Origin: Phaeocystidibacter marisrubri
GTDB taxonomy: Bacteria; Bacteroidota; Bacteroidia; Flavobacteriales; Schleiferiaceae
Direction: 5' to 3'
Assembly: GCF_008933165.1 (NCBI RefSeq)
Contig: NZ_WBVQ01000002.1
Location: forward strand, 62,001-126,000
Length of the DNA: 64,000 nucleotides
The notes below the pieces were generated by a model. It was not told the origin of the DNA, made no database searches, and worked only from the letters and a program-made list of their open reading frames with translations. The translations under genes and the position numbers were made by a program. Below are positions 1-9,455 of this stretch, in pieces (the first letter of the stretch is position 1; every line of letters begins with the position of its first letter).

Positions 1-109
1 GCAACAAACATCGGATGATGGCAATTCGAGCAGGATGAGCCAGGGCTTTCGCTATCCCAGAAAGTTCCAAATCTATATCCTCATGCAGGTCTGTCCGCGT
101 TATTCCCAT
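1..109 (-). CDS. ArsR-type winged-helix regulator, N-terminal part (cut by window edge)
   Basis: Reading the minus strand from an ATG at 109, 36 codons stay open to the window edge. The peptide contains ALAHPARIAII, the start of the helix-turn-helix of ArsR-family metal or stress repressors (typically ALAHPxRxxIL). ArsR proteins are small dimeric DNA-binding repressors, and the rest of the protein, including any metal-binding cysteines, lies outside the window. The family call rests on one short motif, and the ligand cannot be inferred. Confidence 0.6.
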   Translation of the reverse strand, partial: MGITRTDLHEDIDLELSGIAKALAHPARIAIIRCLL

Positions 110-210
110 TGGTTTAAACTATTTATTGCAATATTACGATTAAAGATGGAAAGTTGGGATGTTTAGGGGAGGAAGTTGGTGATGGATGATGGGTGACGGA
201 TACCCCTTTT

Positions 211-980
211 ACCACACGAAAGGATTCGCGCGGTAGCCCGTTGATGGGATCATCGAGCATCTGTCATCCAACCTCTAAAACGCCTTAATCCTCTAAAACC
301 CAAAACATACTCCCCATACCCACGCGAAAGGATTCACGCGGTAGCCCGTTGATGGAATCATCGAGTATTTGTCATCCAACCTCTAAAACGCCTTAAACCT
401 CTAAAACCCAAAACATACCCCCCATACCCACGCGAAAGGATTCGCGCGGTAGCCCGTTGATGGGATCATCGAACATCTGTCATCCAACCTCTAAAACGCC
501 TTAAACCTCTAAAACCCATAACATACCCCCCATACCCACACGAAAGGATTCACGCGGTAGCCCGTTGATGGAATCATCGAGTATTTGTCATCCAACCTCT
601 AAAACGCCTTAAACCTCTAAAACCCACAACATACTCCCCATACCCACGCGTAAGGATTCGCGCGGTAGCCCGCTGATAGGATCATCGAACATCGGTCATC
701 CAACCTCTAAAACGCCTTAAACCTCTAAAACCCATAACATACTCCCCATACCCACACGAAAGGATTCGCGCGGTAGCCCGTTGATAGGAGCATCTGTCAT
801 CCAACCTCTAAAACACCTTAAACCTCTAAAACCCATAACATACTCCCCATACCCACGCGAAAGGATTCACGCGGTAGCCCGCTGATAGGATCATCGAGCA
901 TCGGTCATCCAACCTCTAAAACGCCTTAATCCTCTAAAACCCATAACATACTCCCCATACCCACGCGAAAGGATTCGCAT
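211..980. repeat. Tandem 108-bp repeats, about seven units
   Basis: The segment GAAAGGATTCGCGCGGTAGC recurs with starts near 219, 327, 435, 543, 651, 759, 860 and 968, so the period is 108 bp except one unit of 101 bp that lost about 7 bp in the ATCATCGA part. Each unit carries CGCG-AAAGGATT-CGCG, a short inverted repeat, then a CATCCAACCTCTAAAACGCC block. Units vary between subtypes (CGCG/CACG; GAGCATC/GAGTATT). No convincing reading frame runs through it. The flanks (1-210 and 981-1102) hold only the ArsR start and diverged pieces such as GATGGGTGATAGGTGACAG. This fills the whole gap upstream of the protease gene. Confidence 0.9.
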
Positions 981-1102
981 GATAGGACTGGAACCCTGTC
1001 ATCGGTCAACTGACGTAGGGGGGAGTTGATGGGTGATAGGTGACAGAGGCTACTAGCTTCCCGCCAAAATAAGCTCCAGCAATATCCGTTACACCCCTAC
1101 CC

Positions 1103-2272
1103 ATGAAAAGAACTACTCTACTTCTTCTAGCGCTCTTTGTATTTGGATATACTTCCGAAGCTCAGATGCCTAGGTCATTTATTCGTTATCATTTTAACGA
1201 GGAAACTTGGGACACCATCTCCTCTCTTCCGGTGGCAGAACTGTCGGATTTGCAACTTCCGCATAAAGTGGGATTGCTTTCGCAAGGCGAGATGGACCTA
1301 CCATTGGATACGCCGAGCACCCGCAATGGCACGGTGAGGTACAGTGTAAAAAGCCCGAGTGCCGAGTGGTACAATTCCTCTCAATTTCCGCACACCACAG
1401 CGGTGGCAATATTTCAAGTTGTGGAGGGAGACACCAGCATCTTGTGCAGTGGATCTATGATTGGTCCCCATCATGTATTATCAGCAGCACATTGCTATGT
1501 CAGTTTCACGAGCGACTCAATTCGCTTTGACTCCCTCTTGGTGGCTCCACAGTTCAACAATGGAACCATTCACCCCAACTTCAAATGGGCGCTAGTTGTC
1601 AGTGCTGCCAGTCCCATCGAATGGTACAGCGACTTTTCAGACATTACCCTATTGGAACTCAACCGACCGTTGGGAAACCTCACCGGACATTTGGGACTAA
1701 AATCTGTTGAGAATCCAGAGGAACTGGAGAATCAATTCTACTACAAATTGTCTTACCCCAGCACCTACTTTCCTGTAGCAGATTCAACCGTGTACAATGG
1801 TGACACGCTTTACTTCAGCTATGGGATCATCGATTCGGTTGGCCCTCACTACATACAAATAAAGGGTGCAACAGGAATACCAGGAGAAAGCGGGAGCACC
1901 TTCTTCAACCGTGATGATGGATGGTATGCATACGGCGTTACCTCCCTCCTGCTCGACTTCAAGCACACTCGCCTTCAACCATGGCACCTATATGCCATAG
2001 CACGGATTCTGGACAATGAGCCTGTAAATCCTTTGAATAAATCCTCTTTAGTGGTTTTCCCCAACCCAAGTCGCTCGGTCATCCACATCCGAACCCATTC
2101 GGCAATAAATCGAGTGGAGCTGTACTCCATCACTGGACAAACGGTATTGAGTAAAGAAGTTGAAAATGAAGTCGTTTCGCTCGACATCAGCCCATTGAGA
2201 ACGGGCACTTACATCGCTAAGGTATGGACGAGTGAAGAAATACTTTCAGCGAAAGTGGTAAAGGTGAGGTGA
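1103..2272 (+). CDS. Secreted trypsin/V8-like serine protease with type IX sorting domain
   Basis: Predicted extracellular peptidase of the chymotrypsin fold. Residues 1-20 are a signal peptide ending in SEAQ. The catalytic triad is visible: His130 in SAAHCY, Asp180 in SDITLLEL and Ser263 in GESGS, with the classic spacing. The last 80 residues start with VVFPNPS and end with KVVKV, a C-terminal sorting domain of the type IX (Por) secretion system, so the mature enzyme is probably exported across the outer membrane and released or anchored. The gene stands alone after the tandem repeats and its substrate is unknown. The start is chosen because it gives the signal peptide. Confidence 0.88.
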   Translation: MKRTTLLLLALFVFGYTSEAQMPRSFIRYHFNEETWDTISSLPVAELSDLQLPHKVGLLSQGEMDLPLDTPSTRNGTVRYSVKSPSAEWYNSSQFPHTTAVAIFQVVEGDTSILCSGSMIGPHHVLSAAHCYVSFTSDSIRFDSLLVAPQFNNGTIHPNFKWALVVSAASPIEWYSDFSDITLLELNRPLGNLTGHLGLKSVENPEELENQFYYKLSYPSTYFPVADSTVYNGDTLYFSYGIIDSVGPHYIQIKGATGIPGESGSTFFNRDDGWYAYGVTSLLLDFKHTRLQPWHLYAIARILDNEPVNPLNKSSLVVFPNPSRSVIHIRTHSAINRVELYSITGQTVLSKEVENEVVSLDISPLRTGTYIAKVWTSEEILSAKVVKVR

Positions 2273-2315
2273 GGTCGGTCTGAAGCGGAGCGTCTGAAAC
2301 CCGTAGACTGCGCTC

Positions 2316-2867
2316 CTACTCTTCCCAGCGTAGATCAATATTATACACTTGAAGGTGTTCCAATAGTTCGCGCTCCGTCAATCCTTCTTTTAAAATGAAG
2401 TGATATTTCTCTAGGCGTTCCACATTATTCAACACTTGAATTTCAACCATAGGACGATTGATCATTGTGTTGCGAACGGTTCTTAAATGGAATGCATCTC
2501 CTTTGTGAAAATTGAAACGATCGGGACCTAGCTTACTGAAATAAATGAACTCGTCGTCCATGGCCACCGTATATACCCTGCGAACGCGAAGCCAGATAAT
2601 CATACCAATTACTCCAATTATAAGAGCAATCAGATTACTCGCGAAGAAAGGCGAATTCGGACTCATCATAATAGATAATGAAAACGGTGCCAATATGATG
2701 CTGGGCACGAGGGCTGCACCCAATAAAATGCCAGCAAGAGCCAAGACAACATAGGAAACGATATGCCATTTCGAGGCAGAAATGGACAAGGGAGTAAGTG
2801 TTGTAGTATCGGTTATCAAAATCAGGGAATGCTTGTCTTTGTTCGTGGTAGTGTAACAAGGGTACAA
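2316..2867 (-). CDS. Two-helix membrane protein of unknown function
   Basis: A 183-residue protein with two strongly hydrophobic segments at about residues 36-62 and 77-95, followed by LRVRR and a soluble C-terminal half of alternating beta-like stretches. This layout resembles small PH-like or DUF-type inner-membrane proteins, but no family motif is recognised. The first 25 residues are polar and may not be translated; no better start is obvious. It is divergent from the thiolase gene, with a 208-bp spacer, and convergent with the protease gene. Function unknown. Confidence 0.6.
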   Translation of the reverse strand: MYPCYTTTNKDKHSLILITDTTTLTPLSISASKWHIVSYVVLALAGILLGAALVPSIILAPFSLSIMMSPNSPFFASNLIALIIGVIGMIIWLRVRRVYTVAMDDEFIYFSKLGPDRFNFHKGDAFHLRTVRNTMINRPMVEIQVLNNVERLEKYHFILKEGLTERELLEHLQVYNIDLRWEE

Positions 2868-3075
2868 GGTAAATAGTTTTTGGTTTTTTGGTCGTTGGTC
2901 GTTGTTAGCTGAACTATGGTAGTCGACCTACATAGTATCTACCTCCAGATACCTGCCAGGCCCATGTCAAAAGCCATAGTCAGCCCCCTCATTCTCCTCC
3001 ACCCTTCCCCAACCTTCAGGTGCTTTTCCTTACCTTCGCGTCAAACTCAAAAAACGAGCAAAACTCACTTTACCC

Positions 3076-4254
3076 ATGAAAGAAGTCGTAATCGTTTCTG
3101 CCGTTCGCACTCCAATCGGAAGCTTTGGTGGAAGTCTCGCTTCAGTGAATGCCGCACAACTCGGCGCCACTGCAATTAAAGGAGCTCTCAATAAAATCAA
3201 CCTCGACCCTAAAGAGGTTCAAGAAGTATTTATGGGCAACGTGCTCCAAGCCAATGTAGGTCAAGCTCCTGCTCGTCAGGCCGCGATCTTCGCTGGTATT
3301 GGTAACAACGTTCCATGTACTACAGTAAACAAAGTATGTTCTTCAGGTATGAAGTCGGTTATGTTGGCCGCACAAACCATTAAGGCCGGCGACAACGACG
3401 TAGTGATTGCAGGTGGTATGGAGAACATGTCAGCCGTTCCTCACTACCTTCCTACTGGAAGAAACGGTGTGAAATTGGGCGACATCCAATTGGTAGATGG
3501 TCTTGTGAAAGACGGTTTGACCGACGTTTATCAACAAACACATATGGGCGTTTGCGCTGATCTTTGTGCAACTGACATGAAGTTCACTCGCGAAGAGCAA
3601 GATGCATTTGCCTTGGAATCTTACCGTAGATCTGCAGCCGCTTGGGAAGCTGGAAATTATAGCAATGAAGTTGTTCCAGTTGAAATCCCGCAGCGTCGTG
3701 GTGAGCCTGTAGTGATGTCGGAAGATGAAGAGTACAAGAATCTTCGTGCCGACAAAGTGGCTTCGCTTCGTCCTGTGTTCTCTAAAGACGGTACAGTAAC
3801 CGCTGCTAACGCTTCTACCTTGAACGACGGTGCTGCTGCACTTGTGTTGATGAGTCGTGAAAAAGCAGAAAGCCTCGGACTTAAGCCTATCGCTGTTGTT
3901 CGTGGTTATGCAGATGCGGCACACGAGCCAGAGTGGTTTACAACAGCTCCGGCAAAAGCCGTTCCTGCAGCTATTGCAAAGGCAGGATTGACCAAAGAAG
4001 ACATCCAATTCTACGAATTGAACGAAGCGTTCTCTGTAGTAGGTTTGGCAAACATGAAGCTTCTGGGTATCACTCCAGAGCAAACAAATGTAAATGGTGG
4101 TGCAGTTTCTATCGGACACCCACTAGGCGCATCTGGAGCTCGTATCTTGGTGACACTCATCAATGTACTCGAACAAAACAACGCTAAATATGGCGCAGCT
4201 GGCATCTGTAACGGTGGCGGTGGTGCTTCTGCAGTTGTGATTGAACGCGTATAA
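3076..4254 (+). CDS. atoB: Acetyl-CoA C-acetyltransferase (thiolase)
   Basis: Thiolase of the degradative/biosynthetic acetoacetyl-CoA class: it condenses two acetyl-CoA to acetoacetyl-CoA, or runs the reverse cleavage. The 392-residue length is exactly typical. Catalytic residues are all visible: Cys88 in NKVCSSG (acyl-enzyme), His348 in SIGHPLGASGAR and Cys378 in CNGGGGAS. It is a cytosolic tetramer in the family. It is a single gene followed closely by a strong terminator at 4267-4307. The exact physiological role (fatty-acid or amino-acid breakdown versus synthesis) cannot be told from context. Confidence 0.95.
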   Translation: MKEVVIVSAVRTPIGSFGGSLASVNAAQLGATAIKGALNKINLDPKEVQEVFMGNVLQANVGQAPARQAAIFAGIGNNVPCTTVNKVCSSGMKSVMLAAQTIKAGDNDVVIAGGMENMSAVPHYLPTGRNGVKLGDIQLVDGLVKDGLTDVYQQTHMGVCADLCATDMKFTREEQDAFALESYRRSAAAWEAGNYSNEVVPVEIPQRRGEPVVMSEDEEYKNLRADKVASLRPVFSKDGTVTAANASTLNDGAAALVLMSREKAESLGLKPIAVVRGYADAAHEPEWFTTAPAKAVPAAIAKAGLTKEDIQFYELNEAFSVVGLANMKLLGITPEQTNVNGGAVSIGHPLGASGARILVTLINVLEQNNAKYGAAGICNGGGGASAVVIERV

Positions 4255-4266
4255 TTTGGTACTTTC

Positions 4267-4307
4267 ATCCCGACTTCCGCACTTTTGCGGAACGTCGGGA
4301 TTTTTTT
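4267..4307 (+). terminator. Rho-independent terminator after thiolase
   Basis: ATCCCGACTTCCGC and GCGGAACGTCGGGAT form a long hairpin with a six-base loop, directly followed by seven T. It sits 12 bp after the thiolase stop codon and just upstream of the NlpC/P60 gene, so that gene probably has its own promoter. Confidence 0.85.
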
Positions 4308-4313
4308 GTCTTT

Positions 4314-5090
4314 ATGGAATACGGAATTTGTCCGCTTAGTATTGTACCAATGAGAGCTGAGCCATCTGACTTAAGTGAGATGGTGAATCAGGCCCTGTTT
4401 GGTGAAGCGTTCAAAATAGTGGATCAACGCAAGTTGTGGTACCGTATTCGCCTAGCCCACGATGGTTACGAAGGCTGGATCGATAAGAAACAAGCCGAAC
4501 TGATCACCAAGGAAAAATACACCGCGCTGACCAAAGCGCACCTTCCTCTGGCAGGCGCTCCCGTAGATATGTTGCAGAGTAAAAATCACCTGGATCACTT
4601 GATGGTAGTTCAAGGGAGTTTTTTGCCCGGTTTGAACAAAACGGATTATGTTGAAATCGGTGAGAGAACGTATTCTGCACCCCATGAAATCATTCGAGAA
4701 AAAGGTCCAAAAGCGGATTTGGTAGAATGGGCATACTCCTACATCAACACCCCTTATTTGTGGGGCGGCAGGTCTCCATTTGGAATTGATTGTAGTGGCT
4801 TTACCCAGCTCGTCTATCGCATGATTGGTCATTCTATCCCTCGAGATGCCAGTGAGCAAGCCAATTGTGGTGAAGCCCTCAGTTTTATTGAGGAAGCAGA
4901 ACCGGGCGACCTAGCCTTCTTTGATAATTCAGATGGCAAAATCATCCACGTGGGAATTTTGCTGAAAGACAATTACATCATTCACGCCAGTGGGAAAGTC
5001 CGCTTAGATCGCCTTGACCAAAGCGGAATACACAACGCGGAGTTGCGCACGCATACACACAGACTCCGCGTTATCAAAAAAATCCTCTAG
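4314..5090 (+). CDS. NlpC/P60 cell-wall peptidase with N-terminal SH3-like region
   Basis: Predicted gamma-D-glutamyl-diamino-acid endopeptidase (C40 family) that cuts peptidoglycan stem peptides. Residues 1-65 resemble a bacterial SH3 domain (EGWIDKKQ). The catalytic domain spans about 130-250 with Cys160 in GIDCSGF, His212 in IIHVGIL and a polar third residue near His224 in IIHASG. No signal peptide is visible, as is common for the Bacteroidetes dipeptidyl-peptidase VI type that recycles muropeptides in the cytosol; that subtype is inference. It starts only 6 bp after the terminator T-tract of the thiolase gene. Confidence 0.88.
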   Translation: MEYGICPLSIVPMRAEPSDLSEMVNQALFGEAFKIVDQRKLWYRIRLAHDGYEGWIDKKQAELITKEKYTALTKAHLPLAGAPVDMLQSKNHLDHLMVVQGSFLPGLNKTDYVEIGERTYSAPHEIIREKGPKADLVEWAYSYINTPYLWGGRSPFGIDCSGFTQLVYRMIGHSIPRDASEQANCGEALSFIEEAEPGDLAFFDNSDGKIIHVGILLKDNYIIHASGKVRLDRLDQSGIHNAELRTHTHRLRVIKKIL

Positions 5091-5127
5091 ATCGCACTCA
5101 GTGAGGCGACAATGCCTCCGTCGCATC

Positions 5128-5985
5128 TTATGGCTCCAAAATGGCTTCCTCTTCTTCATCTAAAGCCTCCATCAGCACATCCAGCTTTGGAGACAGAAAA
5201 ATCTCTGTTCGTCTATTTAAAGCCCGACCTTCTTCTGTGTCATTAGTAGCCACGGGAACAAACTCCGATTGTCCAGCTGCGGTGAGGCGACTTCCGGATA
5301 CGCCGTACTTTTCTTGTAGGATGGATGAAATAGTCGTTGCGCGAATCACCGACAAATCCCAATTGTTTCTGAATCGTGCAGTGCGAATTGCCAAGCTGTC
5401 GGTATAGCCCACAATCATGATATCCACATCTGGATTATTCTTGAGAACTACGGCCAACTTGCCCAGGGCCTCAACCCCTTTTGGATCTAAATCCACACTG
5501 GCAGATGGAAAGAGAAGATTCTCTGAAAGCGAAACTTTCACTCGGCCATTCTCAATACTCACCTGCAGTTCGTCACTGGAGAAATTGACCAAGGCATTGG
5601 CCACCGCGCTTCGAAGAGCCCGAGTAGCCTCCATTTGCTCATCCAATCGATTTTGGAGCTCCTGCAAACGCTCCGCTCGTTCGCGAAGTGCAGCATTCTT
5701 TTCATCCAACTCAACTCCTTGTTGATCCAACTGGGTGAGTAGCACTTCCTTCTCCGTATCCCAGATGTTACGCTCGTTTTGGTATTGTTGACTAATGGTT
5801 TTGTTCTGCTCCAACAATCCCTCTTGTTGTTGCAAACAATCAGAAAGATCTGTTCTCAATTTGGTGCTATCGCTGCGCAATCTGTCTCGATCTGCTACAA
5901 CCGCTTCATATTCCTTCTTGGCGACACAGGAAGACAATCCTCCCACAAAAATTACCAACCCCAATGTGCGTGCTATCCTTCTCAT
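5128..5985 (-). CDS. OmpA-family outer-membrane lipoprotein with coiled coil
   Basis: The N terminus is a lipoprotein signal with Cys20 in GLSSC. Residues 25-135 are a long heptad-like coiled coil rich in E, Q and R. Residues about 165-275 form an OmpA C-terminal peptidoglycan-binding domain (IMIVGYTDS, then NNWDLSVIRA and NRRTEI). It probably tethers the outer membrane to the cell wall. Its start overlaps the stop of the upstream coiled-coil gene (5982-5985, ATGA), so the two are translationally coupled and likely work together. Confidence 0.88.
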   Translation of the reverse strand: MRRIARTLGLVIFVGGLSSCVAKKEYEAVVADRDRLRSDSTKLRTDLSDCLQQQEGLLEQNKTISQQYQNERNIWDTEKEVLLTQLDQQGVELDEKNAALRERAERLQELQNRLDEQMEATRALRSAVANALVNFSSDELQVSIENGRVKVSLSENLLFPSASVDLDPKGVEALGKLAVVLKNNPDVDIMIVGYTDSLAIRTARFRNNWDLSVIRATTISSILQEKYGVSGSRLTAAGQSEFVPVATNDTEEGRALNRRTEIFLSPKLDVLMEALDEEEEAILEP

Positions 5986-6875
5986 TCTACTCGATACGAT
6001 TGAATTTCTAATTTGAGTTCGTCGTGCTTCGCCTTCGCTTTAATGTACTCGTTTCTAGCGAGCTCCAAGTTACGATTAAGTCGAATCTGTTCGATTTCCA
6101 AATCGCTAATCTCTCTTTCAGCATCTTGAATCTTCTCGGTTCCTTCCTCGAGATCATCCGAGATGGATTCCTTTTCACTTTCTAGTTGACGAATGGTTCT
6201 ATTAGCGCGCTCTTGCTCTTCGTTATCCGTAGACCGTGCCATAGTTTGGCGTAGCTGACCAATTTCACTTGAAATGGATGTTTGACGCACGCGCTTCTCT
6301 TCCATCTTGGTTCGGGTATTCGCAATCTCACGCTGCAACTTCACAACATCGTCACGGGCCTCTTCCAAATCATCTTGAAGATCTTCTACCTTCTCCTCGG
6401 CTTCCTCCATCGCATCCTCAGCTCTTTCTAAGTACTCCATTCTATAGGCATGGTACATGCGAGCCATAAACAGCTTGGAAGCCGTTTCCAAACGAGTGTA
6501 CTGTTCATTTCGCTCTGTCAGGAGGAAACCCGATGTATCTCTAAATGCGACTTTCACTTGCACCGAATCGTGTAAATCAACACAGGTGGTGTACGCATCA
6601 TAGTACTCCTCCGAATCTTCAGGAATCTCAATTTCTGTGGCGACTAAAAGACCTCCTCTCATCTCGGAATCGTCGGCCACATCATCAACTTCCTCTTCCC
6701 ATTCCTCCTCAAATCTATCGTATTCATCCACACTCATTTTGAACTGAAAAGCATTCACGGTGAGCGTATCTCCAATTCGCAGGGTTGATTTCGAATACTT
6801 GTAGAAAGACGATTGTGCTTGAGCGTAAGTTGCCAATAACACAAGGGGCAAGAGCCATGCATATCTCTTCATCAT
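5982..6875 (-). CDS. Exported coiled-coil protein, partner of OmpA lipoprotein
   Basis: A 297-residue protein with a signal peptide (YAWLLPLVLLATYAQAQ), an acidic middle around residues 50-75 (EEEWEEEVDDVADD) and a coiled coil from about 145 to 290. No enzymatic motif is seen. It is probably periplasmic and may interact with the OmpA-domain lipoprotein encoded directly downstream with a 4-base overlap. ATG at 6875 is followed by a second ATG one codon later that could be the true start. Family not recognised. Confidence 0.7.
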   Translation of the reverse strand: MMKRYAWLLPLVLLATYAQAQSSFYKYSKSTLRIGDTLTVNAFQFKMSVDEYDRFEEEWEEEVDDVADDSEMRGGLLVATEIEIPEDSEEYYDAYTTCVDLHDSVQVKVAFRDTSGFLLTERNEQYTRLETASKLFMARMYHAYRMEYLERAEDAMEEAEEKVEDLQDDLEEARDDVVKLQREIANTRTKMEEKRVRQTSISSEIGQLRQTMARSTDNEEQERANRTIRQLESEKESISDDLEEGTEKIQDAEREISDLEIEQIRLNRNLELARNEYIKAKAKHDELKLEIQSYRVE

Positions 6876-6964
6876 AAATTCTCTTTTGGTGCATCAGTAA
6901 GATACGAATCTCGACAACGGCAGGGATATTCCTTGTAAGTAAAGACACTCAATTTCCAACTTAC

Positions 6965-8005
6965 ATGTACCTTTCTGAAGTGAAACAGGTTCCATTTACT
7001 ACTATAATACAATCTAACGGGATTCCGGTGTTAGATGTTCGTTCTCCTTCTGAATTCGAATCGGGGCACGTCCCCGGCGCGCTTTCATTTCCCTTATTTG
7101 ATGATGATGAGCGAGCGGAAATCGGCACTCTTTATAAACAGGAGAGTCAGGATGCGGCTATTGAGAAAGGATTGGAATTTGTTGGCCCAAAAATGCTCCG
7201 CCTAGTCCAATCTGCCAAAGAATTGGCACCGAACAAAGAAGTGTACATCTACTGCTGGAGAGGAGGAATGCGGAGTGGCGCTGTGAAATGGCTCTTGGAA
7301 TTTGCGGGGTTCAAAGTGTACAAGATCCCTGGAGGTTACAAGGCTTATCGCACTTGGGTGGGGGAAGTGATTCTTCAGTATTCAAAAAATGCCAAGTGGC
7401 ACGTACTGGGGGGAATGACGGGTTCTGCAAAGACGGAAATCCTACTTCAAATGAAGGATCGAGGGGCACAAGTCATCGACTTAGAAGGACTCGCCCATCA
7501 CAAAGGTTCGGCATTTGGTCATTTTCTAGAAGAGAAACAGCCGAGCACCGAACACTTCATGAATCTATTGGTTAAAGAACTTGTCCAGCTCGATTGGAAG
7601 AGAACCATTTGGATTGAAGATGAGAGTCGGTTGATTGGCAAAGTGGTTCTGCCTCCCGAATTGATGAATGCCATCTTCACTTCACCCATCACTGTTATAG
7701 AGAAAACGGTTGCAGAGCGCGCGGCATTCTTAGCCTCGTGTTATGGTGAGGCTGAATACGAAGAATTTGAACGATCCTTCAACTTTATCAAGAAGCGATT
7801 GGGAGGCCCCGAAGTACAATTGGCACTGGAAGAAGTCCGAAATGGAAATCTATCAAAGGCCGCTGAAATTGCATTGAAGTACTACGACAAAGCGTATCGC
7901 CACGCGTTGGACAAAAAACGAGAAAAACAAGAACAGAACTTTGTGGATGTTTCGGGGAAATCGGTGGAAGAGATTGCCGAACTTCTGATCAACAAAGAAG
8001 AATAA
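6965..8005 (+). CDS. mnmH: tRNA 2-selenouridine synthase
   Basis: MnmH (SelU/YbbB) replaces sulfur by selenium in 2-thiouridine at the wobble base of tRNA, through a geranylated intermediate, using selenophosphate. The N-terminal rhodanese domain carries the active cysteine, Cys97 in IYCWRGGMRS. The C-terminal P-loop domain has GGMTGSAKTE at about 149-158. Length (346) matches the family. The selenophosphate synthase gene starts 6 bp downstream, so donor and user are co-transcribed. Confidence 0.93.
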   Translation: MYLSEVKQVPFTTIIQSNGIPVLDVRSPSEFESGHVPGALSFPLFDDDERAEIGTLYKQESQDAAIEKGLEFVGPKMLRLVQSAKELAPNKEVYIYCWRGGMRSGAVKWLLEFAGFKVYKIPGGYKAYRTWVGEVILQYSKNAKWHVLGGMTGSAKTEILLQMKDRGAQVIDLEGLAHHKGSAFGHFLEEKQPSTEHFMNLLVKELVQLDWKRTIWIEDESRLIGKVVLPPELMNAIFTSPITVIEKTVAERAAFLASCYGEAEYEEFERSFNFIKKRLGGPEVQLALEEVRNGNLSKAAEIALKYYDKAYRHALDKKREKQEQNFVDVSGKSVEEIAELLINKEE

Positions 8006-8011
8006 TACCGT

Positions 8012-9061
8012 ATGGACGTACGACTCACACAATATAGTCACGGTGCAGGTTGTGGATGTAAAATATCGCCTGCTGTATTGGACTCCATTTTAAAGCACGC
8101 TGGAGATCAACCTCATTTCAAGAACCTCTTGGTAGGAAATGAAACCAAAGATGATGCAGCGGTTTACGATTTAGGCAATGGAACCAGTGTTATCAGCACG
8201 ACCGATTTCTTCATGCCCATTGTGGATGATCCCGAAGATTTTGGTCGAATTGCCGCTGCCAACGCCATCAGTGATATCTATGCCATGGGCGGTAAACCCA
8301 TCATGGCCATTGCCATTCTCGGTTGGCCAATCGACAAGTTGAGTGAGGAAATTGCCGGAAGAGTGGTGAACGGCGGTAGAGATGTGTGCAACCGCGCAGG
8401 GATTCCACTGGCGGGAGGTCACAGCATTGATTGTCCTGAACCCATCTTTGGATTGGCGGTTACAGGAATTGTACCCACAGAAAAAATAAAGAAAAACAAA
8501 GGTGCTCAAGAAGGCGACTTGCTCTACTTGACCAAGCCTCTTGGAATAGGAATGGTAACCACAGCCGAGAAGAAAGGCATTGCCAAACCGGAACACGTAA
8601 AGTGGGCAAAAGAAACCATGTTGCGTCTCAACTCTCCTGGCGCTAGCTTCTCTAGCTGGGATGAAGTGCATTCATTAACGGACGTTACGGGCTTCGGACT
8701 TCTAGGGCACTTAAATGAAATTTGCTCCTCTTCTGGAACCACTGCTGTAGTGCGTCGCAATGACGTTCCTCAATTGGATCCGGCAATCTGGATGGATTAC
8801 ATGGAAAAGAAATCCATCCCTGGAGGAACAACTCGAAATTTCAAATCTTATGGTCAGCATATTGCCCCACTGAGCGATGCTTCCAAAACGCTACTATGCG
8901 ATCCGCAAACCAGTGGAGGATTACTCGTTGTGGTAGCCCCAGAAGAGCGTGAAAATTTTGAACGCAAATGCAAAAACGAGTTCGACTTGGAACTCACTCC
9001 TTTTGGAAAGATAACATTACCTGAAAATGAACCACTTATCCGAGTGGAAGATCATTCTTAA
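8012..9061 (+). CDS. selD: Selenide, water dikinase (selenophosphate synthase)
   Basis: SelD makes monoselenophosphate from selenide and ATP. The N terminus shows [11 protein letters not shown] with Cys14 and Cys16; the first corresponds to the catalytic Cys/Sec17 of the E. coli enzyme, so this is a cysteine form needing no UGA recoding. The PurM-like ATP-binding fold follows ([23 protein letters not shown]). It lies directly behind mnmH. No selA, selB or selC is in the window, so the visible use of selenium is tRNA modification. It is followed by two terminator-like hairpins. Confidence 0.95.
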   Translation: MDVRLTQYSHGAGCGCKISPAVLDSILKHAGDQPHFKNLLVGNETKDDAAVYDLGNGTSVISTTDFFMPIVDDPEDFGRIAAANAISDIYAMGGKPIMAIAILGWPIDKLSEEIAGRVVNGGRDVCNRAGIPLAGGHSIDCPEPIFGLAVTGIVPTEKIKKNKGAQEGDLLYLTKPLGIGMVTTAEKKGIAKPEHVKWAKETMLRLNSPGASFSSWDEVHSLTDVTGFGLLGHLNEICSSSGTTAVVRRNDVPQLDPAIWMDYMEKKSIPGGTTRNFKSYGQHIAPLSDASKTLLCDPQTSGGLLVVVAPEERENFERKCKNEFDLELTPFGKITLPENEPLIRVEDHS

Positions 9062-9232
9062 TGATTGGGCAACATTAAATTACCGCCTTGTAAACAGAAA
9101 AAGATGAGGAGAGAATTTGTTTCAAACGCAAGTTCTTCTATATTTGGGAACAGGTAAGAGAAAAAAAGAAAGGAGTGGGTCGCACAACCACTCCTTCCAC
9201 ACAAAAACTCGCCTATAAGTATGAAGAAACTT

Positions 9233-9268
9233 ACGCCGGCAAAGATACGTCGGCGTTTTGTTTTTTCG
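9233..9268 (+). terminator. Terminator downstream of selD
   Basis: ACGCCG (9233-9238) pairs with CGGCGT (9251-9256), followed by TTTGTTTTTT. The 394-bp gap 9062-9455 also contains an AAGGAGTGG/CCACTCCTT hairpin at 9170-9196, a second terminator at 9288-9312, and the upstream region of the TonB receptor. No gene is seen in the gap. Confidence 0.7.
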
Positions 9269-9287
9269 CGTTAATCGCGCGTTAAGT

Positions 9288-9312
9288 ATGCCCCTTGTGG
9301 GCATTTTTTTTA
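9288..9312 (+). terminator. Second terminator before TonB receptor gene
   Basis: ATGCCC (9288-9293) pairs with GGGCAT (9299-9304) across a short loop and is followed by a run of about nine T. It would insulate the receptor gene from selD read-through. Confidence 0.7.
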
Positions 9313-9455
9313 GGCATACACAGAATCCTCTGATTGTTCGCAACTTGCGCGAAAAAAAAATCTGCAATCTTCTTCCTCCTCTCACGTTTTGGGTACGGTT
9401 TTCGTTATAACCACGACCTTAATAACTACTTGCACCTAAACTTATCACCACAGAC

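Noticed and set aside
211-980. CRISPR array
   Set aside because: The period is 108 bp with the whole unit repeated; there are no short repeats separated by unique spacers, and no cas genes nearby.
8171-8671. 166-codon frame antisense to selD
   Set aside because: It is a shadow of the strongly conserved selD frame.
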